From: Odontocerum albicorne
Taxonomy: Eukaryota > Arthropoda > Insecta > Trichoptera > Odontoceridae
Assembly (NCBI GenBank): GCA_949825065.1
Contig: OX463854.1
Span: forward strand, 12,623,112 to 12,687,111
Reading direction: 5' to 3'
Length of the DNA: 64,000 nucleotides
Shown piece by piece: positions 12,113-22,645 of this stretch (positions within the stretch are counted from its first letter, which is position 1; each line of letters begins with the position of its first letter). The notes under the pieces are model-generated. The model saw only the letters and a program-made list of their open reading frames with translations. It was not told the DNA's origin and searched no databases. The translations under genes and the position numbers were made by a program.

Positions 12113-12355
12113 ATTTATTTTTATCAAACACTGTTTATTCCACTTTTTTGTGACGGATAACCCTACCGGTTTCAAGGCTTTCACCTCATCTTCAGGGGAG
12201 TGCAAACAAGTCTTGTTTGCGCTCCCCTGAAGATGAGGTGAAAGCATTGAAACCGGTAGGGTAATAATACCTTCACAAAAAAGTGGAATAAACAGTGTTT
12301 GATAAAAATAAATAACAATGTATTTAAACCTCCACAACGTTTATGCCTTAACTAT
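12113..12355. mobile_element. PAL element, long near-perfect palindrome
   Basis: Left arm 12113-12210 and right arm 12212-12312 are inverted copies with a one-base centre. From the outside inward the arms read 'ttatcaaacactgtttattc', 'ccctaccggtttcaaggctt', 'tcacctcatcttcaggggag' and 'tgcaaacaag'. The right side extends to about 12355 ('ttatgccttaactataaa'), matching the outer end of the copy near 51.43 kb. Its transcript would fold into a hairpin of nearly 100 bp. Copies near 46.95, 48.40 and 51.43 kb show it is a family. No transposase or reverse transcriptase is present. Confidence 0.85.
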
Positions 12356-12497
12356 AAAAAACACAACATAAAAACTAAATCATGAAAACACGTTTCAAAA
12401 GACATTTTAAGAGCCGCGTTATTGTTATCGGAATATGATTGTATATTTAAAATAATATGGATAATCTTTCACGAAAAATTATAGAATTAAAAAAACT

Positions 12498-12508
12498 GAT
12501 AAGTGACT
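12498..12508 (+). repeat. Target-site duplication, left copy
   Basis: 'gataagtgact' is repeated exactly at 12771-12781 and brackets the LINE-G insertion. Confidence 0.9.
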
Positions 12509-12770
12509 GAGCAGATTGAGATGGGCCGGACATGTGCAGAGAATGCCGTTATCACGAGCACCCAAAAGAATCCTGAAAGGACATCCAGGTGGGAGAAGGA
12601 AAGTGGGCAGGCCAAAGCTGCAATGGGAGGACGATGTTGAGAATGACGTGACCTGGCTGCATACGCAGGATTAGAGGGTCGAGGCGGAAGACAGGAGGAG
12701 TTGGAGGCGAAGATTGACGGAGGCCAAAGCTTTATATAGGATGTAAGACCATCGAAAGAAAGAAAGAAAA
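12509..12770 (+). mobile_element. LINE-G: 5'-truncated non-LTR retrotransposon 3' end
   Basis: This 262-base insertion is richer in G+C than its surroundings. It encodes the carboxyl end of a non-LTR reverse transcriptase protein: 'LRWAGHVQRM', 'PKRILKGHPGGRRKVGRPKL', 'QWEDDVENDV' and 'DRRSWRRRLTEAKALYRM' before a stop at about 12745. One in-frame TAG (about 12674) lies where related proteins usually have Trp. The element ends in a short GAAA repeat, as RTE-type LINEs end in simple repeats. Perfect 11-bp flanking repeats show target-primed insertion, and the missing 5' part is ordinary abortive reverse transcription. The clean target duplication indicates a fairly young, dead-on-arrival copy. 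Confidence 0.9.
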
Positions 12771-12781
12771 GATAAGTGACT
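12771..12781 (+). repeat. Target-site duplication, right copy
   Basis: 'gataagtgact', identical to 12498-12508. It follows the GAAA tail directly. Confidence 0.9.
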
Positions 12782-13599
12782 ACATATTTAGCAAATTTTA
12801 GACTCGGAGCATATTGTATGCTACTGTATACGGGGTCATTGGCGTGAGTGTACTAAATATTATTATACATAACTTCCGAATATGCTCTACGCCCTCTCCA
12901 ACATTATGTATTGAATTATGTATTTCAGATGTTTATTCTAAGTTACTGCAGACACAAGCGTTATAAAGAGTTTTTTTTAACGAAAGGGTATTATGAAAAT
13001 GTTCACAGGATCTTATACCTATAAACACTAACATATTATTTGTCTTACAAATTACTTTCTTTAATATGTTATCTGTACGCCATTTTTTATCCACTTCGCT
13101 ATATTGATACCGATATAGTTATGACTACAATTGCCCACGACCCGATTTGGAGTCTTAGATTGATTCAATTGAAGCGAAAATCTTTATATATTTTTCGTGC
13201 ATAGAAATTTAGTGAACCGAAAACATATGTTAATTACATCAATGTAAAAAAATTAAAAAGTGAGCCTAGTAAGCTGAGGGATCCCCGAACCTATTTATAC
13301 CCAGTCTGACTTCTATCCACTAACATCCACAATTTGAAAAAATAAGCAAACTGTCTAAATGCACATTTTGCTCAACAGTTTTTAAATCAAAATACCTTAT
13401 CAAAAGCTCTGCGGTAATCCGTGTACGATAAAACGCCTCCATTTTTCATCCATTGGAGCTAGTATAGCGTGAGTAAAAACAACAAGGTTTGTAACAATAG
13501 GGTGATTCGAAATATACCCATGCTGTTAAGAAAAGATACATAATTTTATAGCATTCACAATTTGAAATAAAATAAATTTTAAAAATGTTTATTTAGTAC
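12782..13599. other. A+T-rich stretch, nothing recognised
   Basis: There are no frames or repeats of note apart from the lead-in to the 31-bp array. Confidence 0.5.
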
Positions 13600-13604
13600 A
13601 TAAA

Positions 13605-13797
13605 ATTTCAAGATTGGTTTGTCATTTGTTACTTAATTTAAAGATTGGTTTGTCATTTGTTACTTAATTTCAAGATTGGTTTGTCATTTGTTACTTAATT
13701 TCAAGATTGGTTTGTCATTTGTTACTTAATTTCAAGATTGGTTTGTCATTTGTTATTTAATTTCAAAATTGGTTTGTCATTTGTTACTTAAGTTTTC
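13605..13797. repeat. Minisatellite, six copies of 31 bp
   Basis: The unit 'gattggtttgtcatttgtta' plus 'cttaatttcaa' starts at 13612, 13643, 13674, 13705 and 13736, with a diverged last copy at 13767. The inner copies are nearly identical. Confidence 0.95.
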
Positions 13798-15269
13798 GGT
13801 CCTGATTTGTGTATTCGGGTTATAAAGGATTGTTTCTAACGATCCAAGAAAATGCGTTCTGTTAGAGAACGATTAAATAACAGATTGCTAGAAATAACAA
13901 GAGATTGACAACACGACCTGACAAAAATCGATTGCAAAGCATCCTGTCTTAATCTTTTGTACAAGTTGAAATATTTTATAAGAATATTCACTCAAGCTTG
14001 ACTTCACTAACATAGTACTCGCAAAAGTTTGCGGCACAAAGAGACCTTTCTGTAAAACTTATTTAATATATTCAAAAAACATATGACACGTCTCCTGACC
14101 ATCACTTAATCGGCGATCAAGGTATATGACAAAATTTGGAACAGACCTTGAGGATTTTAAGATTTTTACGTATGACCAGAATCTCTTTCGGGTTGAAATT
14201 ATTTAACTTGCGGCACACTCTATCTATTAATGATACTTAACACATGAAACATTCTTGAGTCATTTACGGTGTAACAAGAATGTATGGTTATCTTGTGGGT
14301 TTTTGTATTTCTTAAATTAAGTATTTTTATTTTTCGTTACAAATTTTGATCAGAGCCTCTGTGTACCACGGAGGGTATCTACTTGGGAAAGGTATATTTA
14401 AATAGAATAACATATACTAACTCATGAATTCATATACCATGTTAAAAAAAAATCAGCGAATAATTCAACGAAAGTTCACTAAATATAGAATACCAACCGA
14501 GCGACAGTAGTTTACTTTGATCGTGCAATATTCCCCGCTACGAAATAAGATTTTTTTGCGTGGGTTTTTTGTTGAGTTGAAAACGTGTGTTGCTAGATTA
14601 ATTTACCGCTATCTAAGATACGCCTCCTTAGTTCTAAATAAAAGTCACTTGTTCTATACGCAAGCTCATATTATGACCTTGCTCTCACCGCTACAGTGCC
14701 CTAATGCTGAAAACTAAATCCAGTATCCTACCGAAATCTTTTAATATCGGGTTAAACGGATAGAATCCTACGTAATGTAATCAAACAATTTTGGTATACA
14801 TTTAATTGCGTAGAATAAGTTGATTTGTGTATGCGATTTGCGTATAAGAAAAAATACGTTTATTAATAAAGTAAATTAAAAACATTAATCCAAGATACTA
14901 CAATCAATGAGGCTTCCTCAATTTGAATTGCTGGGGAAAACTGAATAGATTGTAAAGGAATGCTGCTGGAGGTTAGAATCTGGTCAGATTTTTTATGCCC
15001 TCGATGGGTGAGGGAATGCCTGGCGTATATGTCTTAAACTAAGAAATAGGTATATCGCAATGTTGCTTATATCTGAAATTAATATATATTTTTATAAAAA
15101 CAGTGAATATCCAATCCAGGTGATGAAATGACAGTGGAGGGAGCAAACCAAAAACTGTAACCTGTAGAAAAGTATTGTTCGTGAAGGACCGAGCTTGGCT
15201 ATCAAACCTGCATAGAAAGTAACTACAAAGAAAGCAGTTCTACAAGGCACCTGAACATTCTGTTATTGT
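13798..15269. other. A+T-rich stretch, nothing recognised
   Basis: The 66-codon plus-strand frame at 14517-14717 has no recognisable homology to me. Some moderately G+C-rich sequence at 14900-15260 may be the edge of the LINE remnant that follows. Confidence 0.45.
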
Positions 15270-15830
15270 TTTCAGAGGATGTCGGAGGAGCTGCGAGTCT
15301 AGAATTGAACTCCACAGTCACAGTCGGAGAATGTCGCAGATACTGCTCCAACCTATCTCTCATATATGAAAAGAGGCCATCGTGTTATTTTTGATATTTG
15401 ATCTGTTGTTGCGAAAATCATTCTTGGAAGGTAGATCACCAGATGTCTCTATATACTTAAGGCGGCCTCACTGGCATGCGACGTCCTGCGAGAATCTCGT
15501 GTACCACTTTGCATGGGTATCTGTCTCTGCTCATCTTATCCACGTGGTTACGCCAGTACCCCCATCACTTCTTACTCTATCTGACATTATACTGAGTGTT
15601 GCAGGTCTGTTGAATGTGATAGTTTCTGATCCTATGTCTGAGAGGTTTTACTACGATCTTTCGCAAAATTCTCATCTCGGGTGTTTGAAGAAGACTTATG
15701 GGACTATTTGTTTCGGCTCTGGTTTTAATAGTATAAGTTATAGTCGGCCTAACACAGGTCTAATATATTCGATCTTGGCTATCGATTCGCTAGGTTTTGT
15801 TTTTCCAGATCGCATATCTTAGACAACTAG
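15270..15830 (-). pseudogene. Decayed LINE, C-terminal region
   Basis: On the minus strand, broken frames read 'MRILRKIVVKPLRHRIRN' and later 'WRNHVDKMSRDRYP' and 'ILAGRRMPVRPP'. This is the order seen in the C-terminal part of many insect RTE-type LINE proteins ('..LRKI.GKT..DRIRN', '..W..H..RM', '..GRR..GRP'). Stops interrupt it. The 146-codon plus-strand frame at 15382-15822 is antisense to this and has no support as a gene. The exact clade is uncertain. Confidence 0.65.
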
Positions 15831-16555
15831 GTATTTTCGTTGCCTTATTTATTTGTTCTCTTACTTCGTTATATAACATAGATCATTGTGGCTGAAAATA
15901 TCAATATCTTATTATTTGAATTGCTTCATTTGCTCAACATGATTATTATCGATGGAAACGTGGCCCCTTCTTGGCTGTTTGGATATTGATAACTTCTTAG
16001 TTTTGGGGACAAAATTATTCAACACATAAATGTAAAAAAAGTATACGCAATGAACTCAATTTAAAGTAACTGGCATGTATGACATTAGTTTTTCGTGAAG
16101 CGAAATAGGCTTGTTGATGTATAATAATTTAAGTTTATTGCGTAGTTTTTTCACATTTGAATGTTGAATCATTCCGTTTAAAAATGGATTGTACCAAATC
16201 AACTATCTTAGTTGTGTGTACTGAAATGCTTATATTATGATATAAAGTATGCTTTTTAGCTTTTTTAGGCCAATATTATACTGAAAAAATTGAATCACAT
16301 ATTTATTTATTTTAATGACGACTTTGCAGCATTTTTCCAAAATATTGCACATCTGTCTCATGAAAATCCAAAACGCACATATATGTATATTCGATGTAAA
16401 AAAAGCATGAACGTGTGGTGTGTGCGTGTGAAAAAAAGACTTAATCATTCTGTCTAGTCATCCTCGAAAAAATTCTAGGTATAAACCAACTGGTATACCA
16501 TAAGGCCACATCTTTTAGATAATGATCAGAGACAGCGATAATTTAAATCGCTTCA
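15831..16555. other. A+T-rich stretch, nothing recognised
   Basis: Nothing could be assigned. The minus-strand frame at 16230-16448 is composition-driven. Confidence 0.45.
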
Positions 16556-17285
16556 AATATTTTCTTAAGGGGGTATCCTACTCTTAAAACTGATTTTTTT
16601 TTGTTTTTTTTTTAAGTTTAGACTTTTAAAAATATGTTTTAAAAAGCAAATTTTAAAGTTCTCAATATTTACGAAGTTATAGCTTTAAATGAGGCAGCAA
16701 TTTCGACGCACCGGTATGACGACTCAGACAATAATCTCAAAACTTTAAACGCGTATTTCTCGAAACTACTTTTTTCGACCTGGTCGACATAAAATCTCAA
16801 GTTCTATCCAACCGATGCCTTCAAATTTGGTACAAAACTTTGAGAAATGTTCGTAGGTATATCGTCCCTACATTGGAAAAATTAAAACAATTTTTTTACT
16901 GTTTAAAACAAAATTTAATACTTATTTGAAAAGAAAGAGTAAAAAAATGATTTTTTTTTCCAGACATTCGCCATTTTACAATTTTTTTGGTACCAACTAT
17001 AACGACATTAATTTCTATTAAGAAACTGTGTATTATTTTTGTTTTAAATTTACAAAAATGCTTTAATCATGTCGGCCAGTTTACCACCTTTTTTTAGAAC
17101 AAGATATAACATCTTAAATTTGAAATTTTATTTTTTTAATTTTTTTTGTACGTTCTTAAGTCATCAATAAACAAACTGTTAAAAATGCATACAAAAAATG
17201 TTTTTATTGTAGTTTTTTTTATTTATTCTGAAAAAACGCCCGAAATTCACGCCTCTATACCCCTTTCATCAGCGTCCCTTAGATA
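16556..17285. repeat. T-rich unclassified repeat, possible DNA transposon remnant
   Basis: The block starts 'aagggggtatcctactct' and ends near 'cctctataccccttt', so the two ends show a short inverted similarity (GGGGTAT against ATACCCC). Between them long T and A runs alternate with phrases such as 'tacgaagttatagcttt' and 'gcgtatttctcgaaactact'. Sequences of this texture are common as non-autonomous DNA elements in insect genomes, but I found no second copy here, no target duplication and no coding region. Low confidence. Confidence 0.3.
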
Positions 17286-17879
17286 GTCCAGCCATTGTAT
17301 ATTAATATTACATCTTAATAAACTTATATTTTTAAATATCAAATTAAGAAGTCTGGTGAATGGATATTTAATAAAAAAAAAATTTGAAAAATACATTTGA
17401 TTCGCTTTGTTGTGATCGATTAATGGATTTTAAGTAAAATAAATTAAGAAAAATCTTTGCCTCCAGTATTATTTAATTTTTGAGTTCTTTACTCATAATA
17501 AAGCAAGAAAGACAGAGCTCTTCGCTACTCGAAAATAATTCACTACGAAATCAAAGGTTAATGAAAATAAAAGAGTATTTCTATTTTATTTATTAAAGCT
17601 CATTTATTATTGGTATCTCGATTGTTAACAATTATTTTATCATCAAAAAATAATGTGTCCACCTGCATTTATTAAGAAACGTTTAAGAGCAGCCATTTAT
17701 TATACTCGTATATGAAATCAAAGTATGGTACTGGTATATTGTAAAAGAACGTTATATCATTTATATATTTTCCATTTTTGCTATCTTCAGAAATAGAAAA
17801 AAAACCTTATTAGCTTGACTGTTGTTTGATTAACAAAATAATTTACCACATATCAATGCGAGCATGCGAATTATAACAC
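17286..17879. other. A+T-rich stretch, nothing recognised
   Basis: No element was found. One TACTCGTA octamer lies at 17703-17710. Confidence 0.45.
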
Positions 17880-18250
17880 CATATCCTTTATGGAGTGGGC
17901 AGAGAAGACATATCTTAAGACCTATCAATTCATTAACACAGCTCTCACCTCGTCCACATTCATGTAGCACTTGAACTTTAAAATGTATCGTACTATCTCG
18001 TTCTAATCTTTCGTCAGTCTACCATTTCTTCGTTTTTCATTAATTTTAGACTAATATTTGTCTCGTAAGTATTTCGCCCCATGTCCCCTCAATTCGACTA
18101 CATCATCTCAAGATTCTTTCCATAATTCTCTTAGTAACATCCGTCTCTAACAAACAGGTATTCTTTGTCCGATCATTTTAAATGCGTGTGTCTCTTTGAA
18201 GCATGTGGACATTGCTGAGGTTTTGTTCACTTGTCCTCAAATAAAAAAAA
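17880..18250 (-). mobile_element. LINE-R remnant, 3' end
   Basis: Read on the minus strand, it holds 'SDVTKRIMERILR' followed by broken sequence. It ends in the 3' untranslated motif 'tgtcttctctgcccactcca', typical of the LINE-R copies in this window. Frames are interrupted many times, so this is an old copy. Confidence 0.6.
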
Positions 18251-18739
18251 AGAGTCATTGTGAATTATAATATCCACTCCAAGGTTAAATACGTGTTTTT
18301 ATCAATAAGCTAGCGTCTTACCGTTTCTCCAGAAATTATAAGAGACCTTTTGAATGAGACACTCATATTTTAATGATACGTAGCACAACTTTTATAACAA
18401 TATTTGTGAATCGTTTCCATTTGCAGTCATAAGTGTGGCATCGTCAACATAACTAAATATATACGATTGTGTTTTTTTCTATTTGGCAACCTAAATTTGT
18501 GGACTTGACTTATTTTATTTTGTACATTACAAACAAAAAATAAGCTGAGACTGTACCTCTTGTCTTGCCCAAAAATTTATATCTATTATGTTCGACAATT
18601 CCATACCCATTTTTGTGAAACAGTAAGCTTTATTTATTTAACACTAGCTGTACCCGGCCCGGCGTTGCTGTGGCTCAGTTTGGTTAAATGGAAAAGAAAA
18701 AAAAGAGAAAGTACACGTTTCTAATATGTTTAATTTCAC

Positions 18740-19180
18740 AATGCTTGTGGGTATACAATATTTTTGATGTCTTTCAGCCACTCTCAGTCTGTCGCATTCA
18801 TTCTCTTGAGAACTAAGCAGATCTGAAGCTGTAGAACGCGATCGCCGTGCTTGCAACCGTGCATCCTCAAGTCTGGCTGCTCGTCGCTCTGCTGCTTCCT
18901 CGGCATTTTGGTGAACTAAAACAGGTCGATTGCCCTGAAAAAGAAGAAAGAAAGTTATAACAAAAACATATAAAATTGCAAAACATTTAAAAAGAAACTG
19001 AATAATATTTTTAAGTTCGTAGACGTATTTGTTCTTGGCGGCAAGAATAGCTCGTTCACTCAGCCAATCGTGATTCTTATAATTGATTTGAATATTGGGA
19101 AATACTTTTTCAACCAATTCCTCTTTTGACGTCACCAAATTTGCCCCAATACGTTTAATATTTGTAACGACGTTCAGCAA
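18740..19180 (-). pseudogene. Helitron helicase fragment, first copy
   Basis: The minus-strand frame encodes 'RIGANLVTSKEELVEKVFPN' and 'IQINYKNHDWLSERAILAAK', then 'YELKNIIQ'. This resembles the PIF1-like helicase domain of Helitron Rep-helicase proteins just before the conserved 'RAILAxKN' segment. It then runs into non-homologous hydrophobic residues. These are followed by 'QNAEEAAERRAARLEDARL', which starts after a pyrimidine tract ending in 'ttctttttcag', so an intron or junction may lie between. The Rep nuclease and most of the helicase are missing. The 178-codon frame as a whole is not a real protein, since it reads through into the element's 3' terminus. Confidence 0.75.
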
Positions 19181-19439
19181 ATTTAATTATTTTATCGATT
19201 TTAATATAAGGCTCGATTCTAATAAATAGCAAGTTATTTAGGTAAATATATTACAAAAAAACTAACAATAATGACAAATCAATATACCTTTGTTACAAAT
19301 TAGCAAAAATTTGGCAGATCATTAAAATGAAATATGACGTTTGTCAAAAATGTACATATCAACATCACGCCGTCTCACTGAATCACATGATCGCGTCACT
19401 CCAAGAGGTCAATTCACGATACGATTTGAATTCAAATGA

Positions 19440-19640
19440 AAGATCGATTGCACTGAAAAAGAAGAAAGAAAGTTATAACAAAAACATATAAAATTGCGAA
19501 ACATTAAAAAAGGAACTGAATAATATTATTAAGTTCGTAGACGTCTTTGTTCTTGGCGGCAAGAATAGCTCGTTCACTCAGCCAATCGTGATTCTTATAA
19601 TTGATTTGAATATTGGGAAATACTTTTTCAACCACAAGCT
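19440..19640 (-). pseudogene. Helitron helicase fragment, second copy
   Basis: About 195 bases repeat the segment at 18925-19118 in the same orientation: 'VEKVFPNIQINYKNHDWLSE', then 'RAILAAKNKDVYELNNII', followed by the same 'aaagttataactttctttct'-type stretch. This copy has Asp where the first copy has Tyr in 'NKxVYEL', the residue usual in the family as I recall it. The upstream helicase part is replaced by unrelated sequence. Confidence 0.75.
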
Positions 19641-20347
19641 ACATGTCAACGACGCACATAACGAAATGAAAATGACGCATAAACTATTTAGTAAAGCGAG
19701 TGTTTTTACGTCCAAGCAGATGGCGCTATTTTTCAATAAACGTATTTGAAAATTTTATATTTAATATTGAAATGTTTGATATTTAATTATTTTATATTTA
19801 ATTGTTTTATATTTATTATTCAAAATCAAAATGGAACTGTCGAAATTTCAAAGCAATCCGTGAATAACTTTCGGAGATTTTTAATTAACGAACATTAACA
19901 TTTTTATTTACATAGATATTTAATATTTAATATTAATTCCGAAACGTCGAAAATGCAATGTAACATAACTGTCAAGTTTAGTTCGTCTGTGTCGCTGCAG
20001 GAGTCGCAAACGTTATTTTTTTTCTGATTTATAAACTTTTTTATATACACTTGTATATAAATAAAAATGTATAAACATTTTCGTATATTAATGCAGCCCT
20101 TTGTTAAAATTTCAAAGCAATCGGTGAAGAGCTTTCGGAAATTAGAGATTTTTAATATACGAACATTTACAATTTATTTATATAGAATATGACAAGAACT
20201 TTAATATTGATTTACTCATTTAGTTTATGAAAAAATAAGACGTATTTTAACCAATTATATCAAGTGTACTCTCTCGAATTATACGGATCTGGGTTAGTTG
20301 CCTTTTGTCATGTCCCCTGTAAAGTGAGATTTTCCCTGTATCTTGCT

Positions 20348-20700
20348 GCGAATATATGAGGTGATGGCCGCGCGGTAACGCAATGGACTTTCGTGCGGAA
20401 GGTCGTTTGTTCGAACCCCGCGCTGTGCTACTCCCCTCGAATAACATAGGTATTTTTTCCACCTAGTGATCTATGACTTCGGTTATATTAATTCTTTCAA
20501 AAAAAGAGAAAAAACACAACATTCCGGTGTGCTCCGATCGTCTAACTTCGGTGCGCCATCAAATCCAGTACAGCGGTCTGGCCCGTGAGTTTGCTGATGT
20601 GCAATAGCTTACAAACTTAAAAAAAAGAAACAGAAAACTCCACGGCACAGATTCGTCTTCTAATGGCATTAACGTTGGAATGATAGGTCTGTCTATTGCG
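20348..20700 (+). repeat. SINE-C, near full-length copy (about 350 bp)
   Basis: The tRNA-like head reads 'ggccgcgcggtaacgcaatg', then 'gactttcgtgcggaaggtcg', then a B box 'gttcgaaccccgc' at about 20412-20424. The body includes 'ctcgaataacataggtattt', 'ccacctagtgatctatgact', 'ggtgtgctccgatcg', 'cgtgagtttgctgatgtgca' and 'ggcacagattcgtctt', ending near 'aacgttggaat'. A reverse copy at 58610-58980 shares these in the same order, so this is a real family. The minus-strand frame 20247-20462 over it is not a gene. Confidence 0.85.
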
Positions 20701-21069
20701 TTGGTGATCTGCCCCATGATAGGGACACTAGTATTTTCTCTTAGATTGCTGGTCTTTCCATTGTGTCTTGTCGTTTGATTATATGGACTAAATATTTGAG
20801 GATTCGCAATTACGAGTATATAGATGAAAATACAAATGCTGTTTGATTTATAGTTGTTCCAGAGTTGAGAAATATGTCCTATGAGTTATCTAAGCTACAC
20901 GTAACAATCGTCACCCGCACAACACACCCCATCTCTAAGATGCCTCTGTTCTTTCGTTTTCATTTCTCCATGTTTTGACACCGTCAGAAATATCTGGAAA
21001 ATGTTCTTTTGAGCTTTGAATTGGTACACCTAATAAAACCAAATAAATGATGTTGTAATGCGTTCACTG
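20701..21069. other. Between SINE-C and LINE-R, nothing recognised
   Basis: Possibly includes the 3' end of SINE-C. No other element or frame is apparent. Confidence 0.4.
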
Positions 21070-21475
21070 AGAATAATACACGTCTTGACAATGTACGACA
21101 TAATAAGGAATGAAGTGAGTAGGGATGAATGTGAACTTAAAGATGAAGCGTTGAGTAAGATGAAGAAGAGCACTATGTGATGGCTTGGGCATGAAGAACG
21201 AACGAATAAAAAAAGATTTACAAAACAAATATGTGAGTGAATGGTGCAGTTAAAGAAGACCAACTAAGATATGGTTGTATCAAATAAATTATAATTTGAA
21301 AGAACGAAAAGTTGAAAGTAAGAGAAATCATAGAATAATGTACATGAACGTAGAAGATGCAAATGATATGTGTCTAGAACAATATATCCACACCGATAAG
21401 GAAATGATGACAGTACTCGTATATACGAGTATGTACATACATAGTAGTGTTCCTGGCACTCCATAGTTGACAAAA
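21070..21475 (+). mobile_element. LINE-R remnant, C-terminal region and 3' end
   Basis: The order 'gggatgaatgtgaacttaaa', 'gttgagtaagatgaagaaga', 'gcactatg.gatggcttgggcatg' and 'aacatagtagt' corresponds to the LINE-R protein segment 'RDECELK..VLSKMKKSTLRWFG'. It matches the better copy at 31.7-32.1 kb. Frames are broken. Two TACTCGTA-type octamers form the palindrome 'tactcgtatatacgagta' at 21414-21431. Confidence 0.75.
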
Positions 21476-22004
21476 TAATTAATTACACAAAAAAGTATTA
21501 AAAACTTAAGAGTCAGCCCTTCTTTATATCCGATCTTATATTCTGTTCCGAATACACGTACGTATATAGTTCATAGCCATGCTGTATTCTTGCAAATGAA
21601 TATAGACCGCCAGTCGAGTGGCTCAAAACGTAATATGTAAAACATGAAATTTCAAATGAAACGCCGACACAGCTTAAGGGGAACGATTGGGGCGAGAGAA
21701 CAAGAATTGCTCCGGGAGCGGTGATAATGATTTTCATTGGATATTATTTGTTGAGAAACATCAGATATCGGAAATAAAAAAAAAAAAGGAATAATCCAAG
21801 TGTTGGCGTCGCTCAAAGGCGAGAAATTGAGAAGTAAATTTTATTATTGAAATTCGAAAGATTTATTTTTACGAACAATTTTCTTCGTTTCACTGAAATG
21901 TACGAGTATTTTATAATTTAAGATAAAAGTTAGAAAATTAAGAGAAAAAGTGTTAACAGTGTCTTATCAATAATTTATTATATACACACTGAAATTTAAC
22001 AATT
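21476..22004. other. A+T-rich stretch, nothing recognised
   Basis: Contains a slightly G+C-richer patch at 21650-21720 without an open frame of note. No assignment. Confidence 0.4.
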
Positions 22005-22120
22005 TCCGCGGTATTCCTTGTAGAATACTGAACTTCCAACCCGAGTTAGGGGTTCGATTCCGGATAGAACACAAATAAATGTCTGTGTCATGTTTTTCAC
22101 ATGAGCCCTTTTGTAATTTA
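22005..22120 (+). repeat. tRNA-like SINE head
   Basis: 'ttccgcggtattccttgtag' is followed by 'aatactgaacttccaacccg' and a clear B box 'ggggttcgattccgg' near 22050. It resembles the SINE-A/B heads. The downstream 'catgagcccttttgtaa' is not clearly either body. Confidence 0.6.
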
Positions 22121-22141
22121 TTTATAACACTTTTATGGACT

Positions 22142-22245
22142 ACAAAATGATCAGATTGTATTGCACCTTAGCGGGTGTATTACCACGCGGCAATATTTTC
22201 CGACCAATCAAAAATATTTCAATAAGGCCTTATGTAAAAACAAGG
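22142..22245 (-). repeat. SINE-A/LINE-T tail, reversed
   Basis: The order 'cagattgtattgca', 'gtattaccacgcggcaatat' and 'ccgaccaatcaaaaatattt' is the reverse complement of the shared hairpin tail, with a changed stem. It lies head-on to the preceding SINE head, so two insertions or a rearrangement are involved. Confidence 0.6.
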
Positions 22246-22479
22246 TTAGAACCATTGTTAAAAATGTAGATTTCAAAGTAAATCGAACCCTGAAAGTCTG
22301 TCATCTCTCTCACTATGCCTTTTCTTTGGTAAATGTCCTTTTTGATAGGTTAAGATAAAATACCATATGGCAAATCCCAGCCAGGATGTTTTTTATAACA
22401 CCTGTCGTTTTTATCCGTGAATGTTATTTTTATTTAATTGTAAAATAAACGGACTATAGTATGACTAGACAAACAACGT

Positions 22480-22645
22480 CAGCTACTTGGCAAGATGCCT
22501 GTCTTCCAGCATGAGGGTTGCAGATTTTTTTACCGAAAGAAAAATAAATATTGTGGTTAGGCTTTCACACAAGATCGTAACATGTTTCTTGGTTAGTTAG
22601 AAGAAATCGCTACGTTGCAATGGATCCAAAAAATAATTATGTATG
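22480..22645 (+). repeat. Degenerate SINE-A copy
   Basis: A weak head ('ggcaagatgcctgtcttcca', 'gagggttgcagatttttt') is followed by 'gtttcttggttagttagaag' and 'aaatcgctacgttgcaatgg', corresponding to the SINE-A head and tail with many changes. Confidence 0.5.

Larger units (their letters stand above)
18644..20186 (-). mobile_element. Decayed Helitron (rolling-circle transposon), nested or rearranged
   Basis: On the minus strand a Helitron-type 3' end is present: a G+C-rich 'caacgccgggccgggtacag' followed by CTAG (plus 18644-18647), with T next in the flank. Two possible 5' ends exist. One begins TCTATGTAAATAAAAATG at 19916 with A before it, the expected A/T target. The other begins TCTATATAAATAAATTG at 20186. 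Both 5' ends are followed by the same sequence ('cgaaag' and 'gattgctttgaaattt' in minus orientation). Inside are helicase fragments, one of them duplicated. Two copies nested or tandemly duplicated would explain this. The element cannot be autonomous. Confidence 0.75.

Noticed and set aside
12212..12312. Hammerhead ribozyme in PAL arms (CTGA.GATGA ... GAAAC)
   Set aside because: The core-like bases are present, but I could not place stem III with a cleavable NUH triplet, nor a stem I. The arms pair with each other instead.
15382..15822. A 146-codon plus-strand frame as a gene
   Set aside because: The opposite strand carries recognisable LINE protein fragments over the same bases, so this frame is an antisense by-product.
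18644..19180. A 178-codon minus-strand frame as one protein
   Set aside because: Only parts are helicase-like. The middle is low-complexity hydrophobic sequence and the end reads through the element's own terminus.
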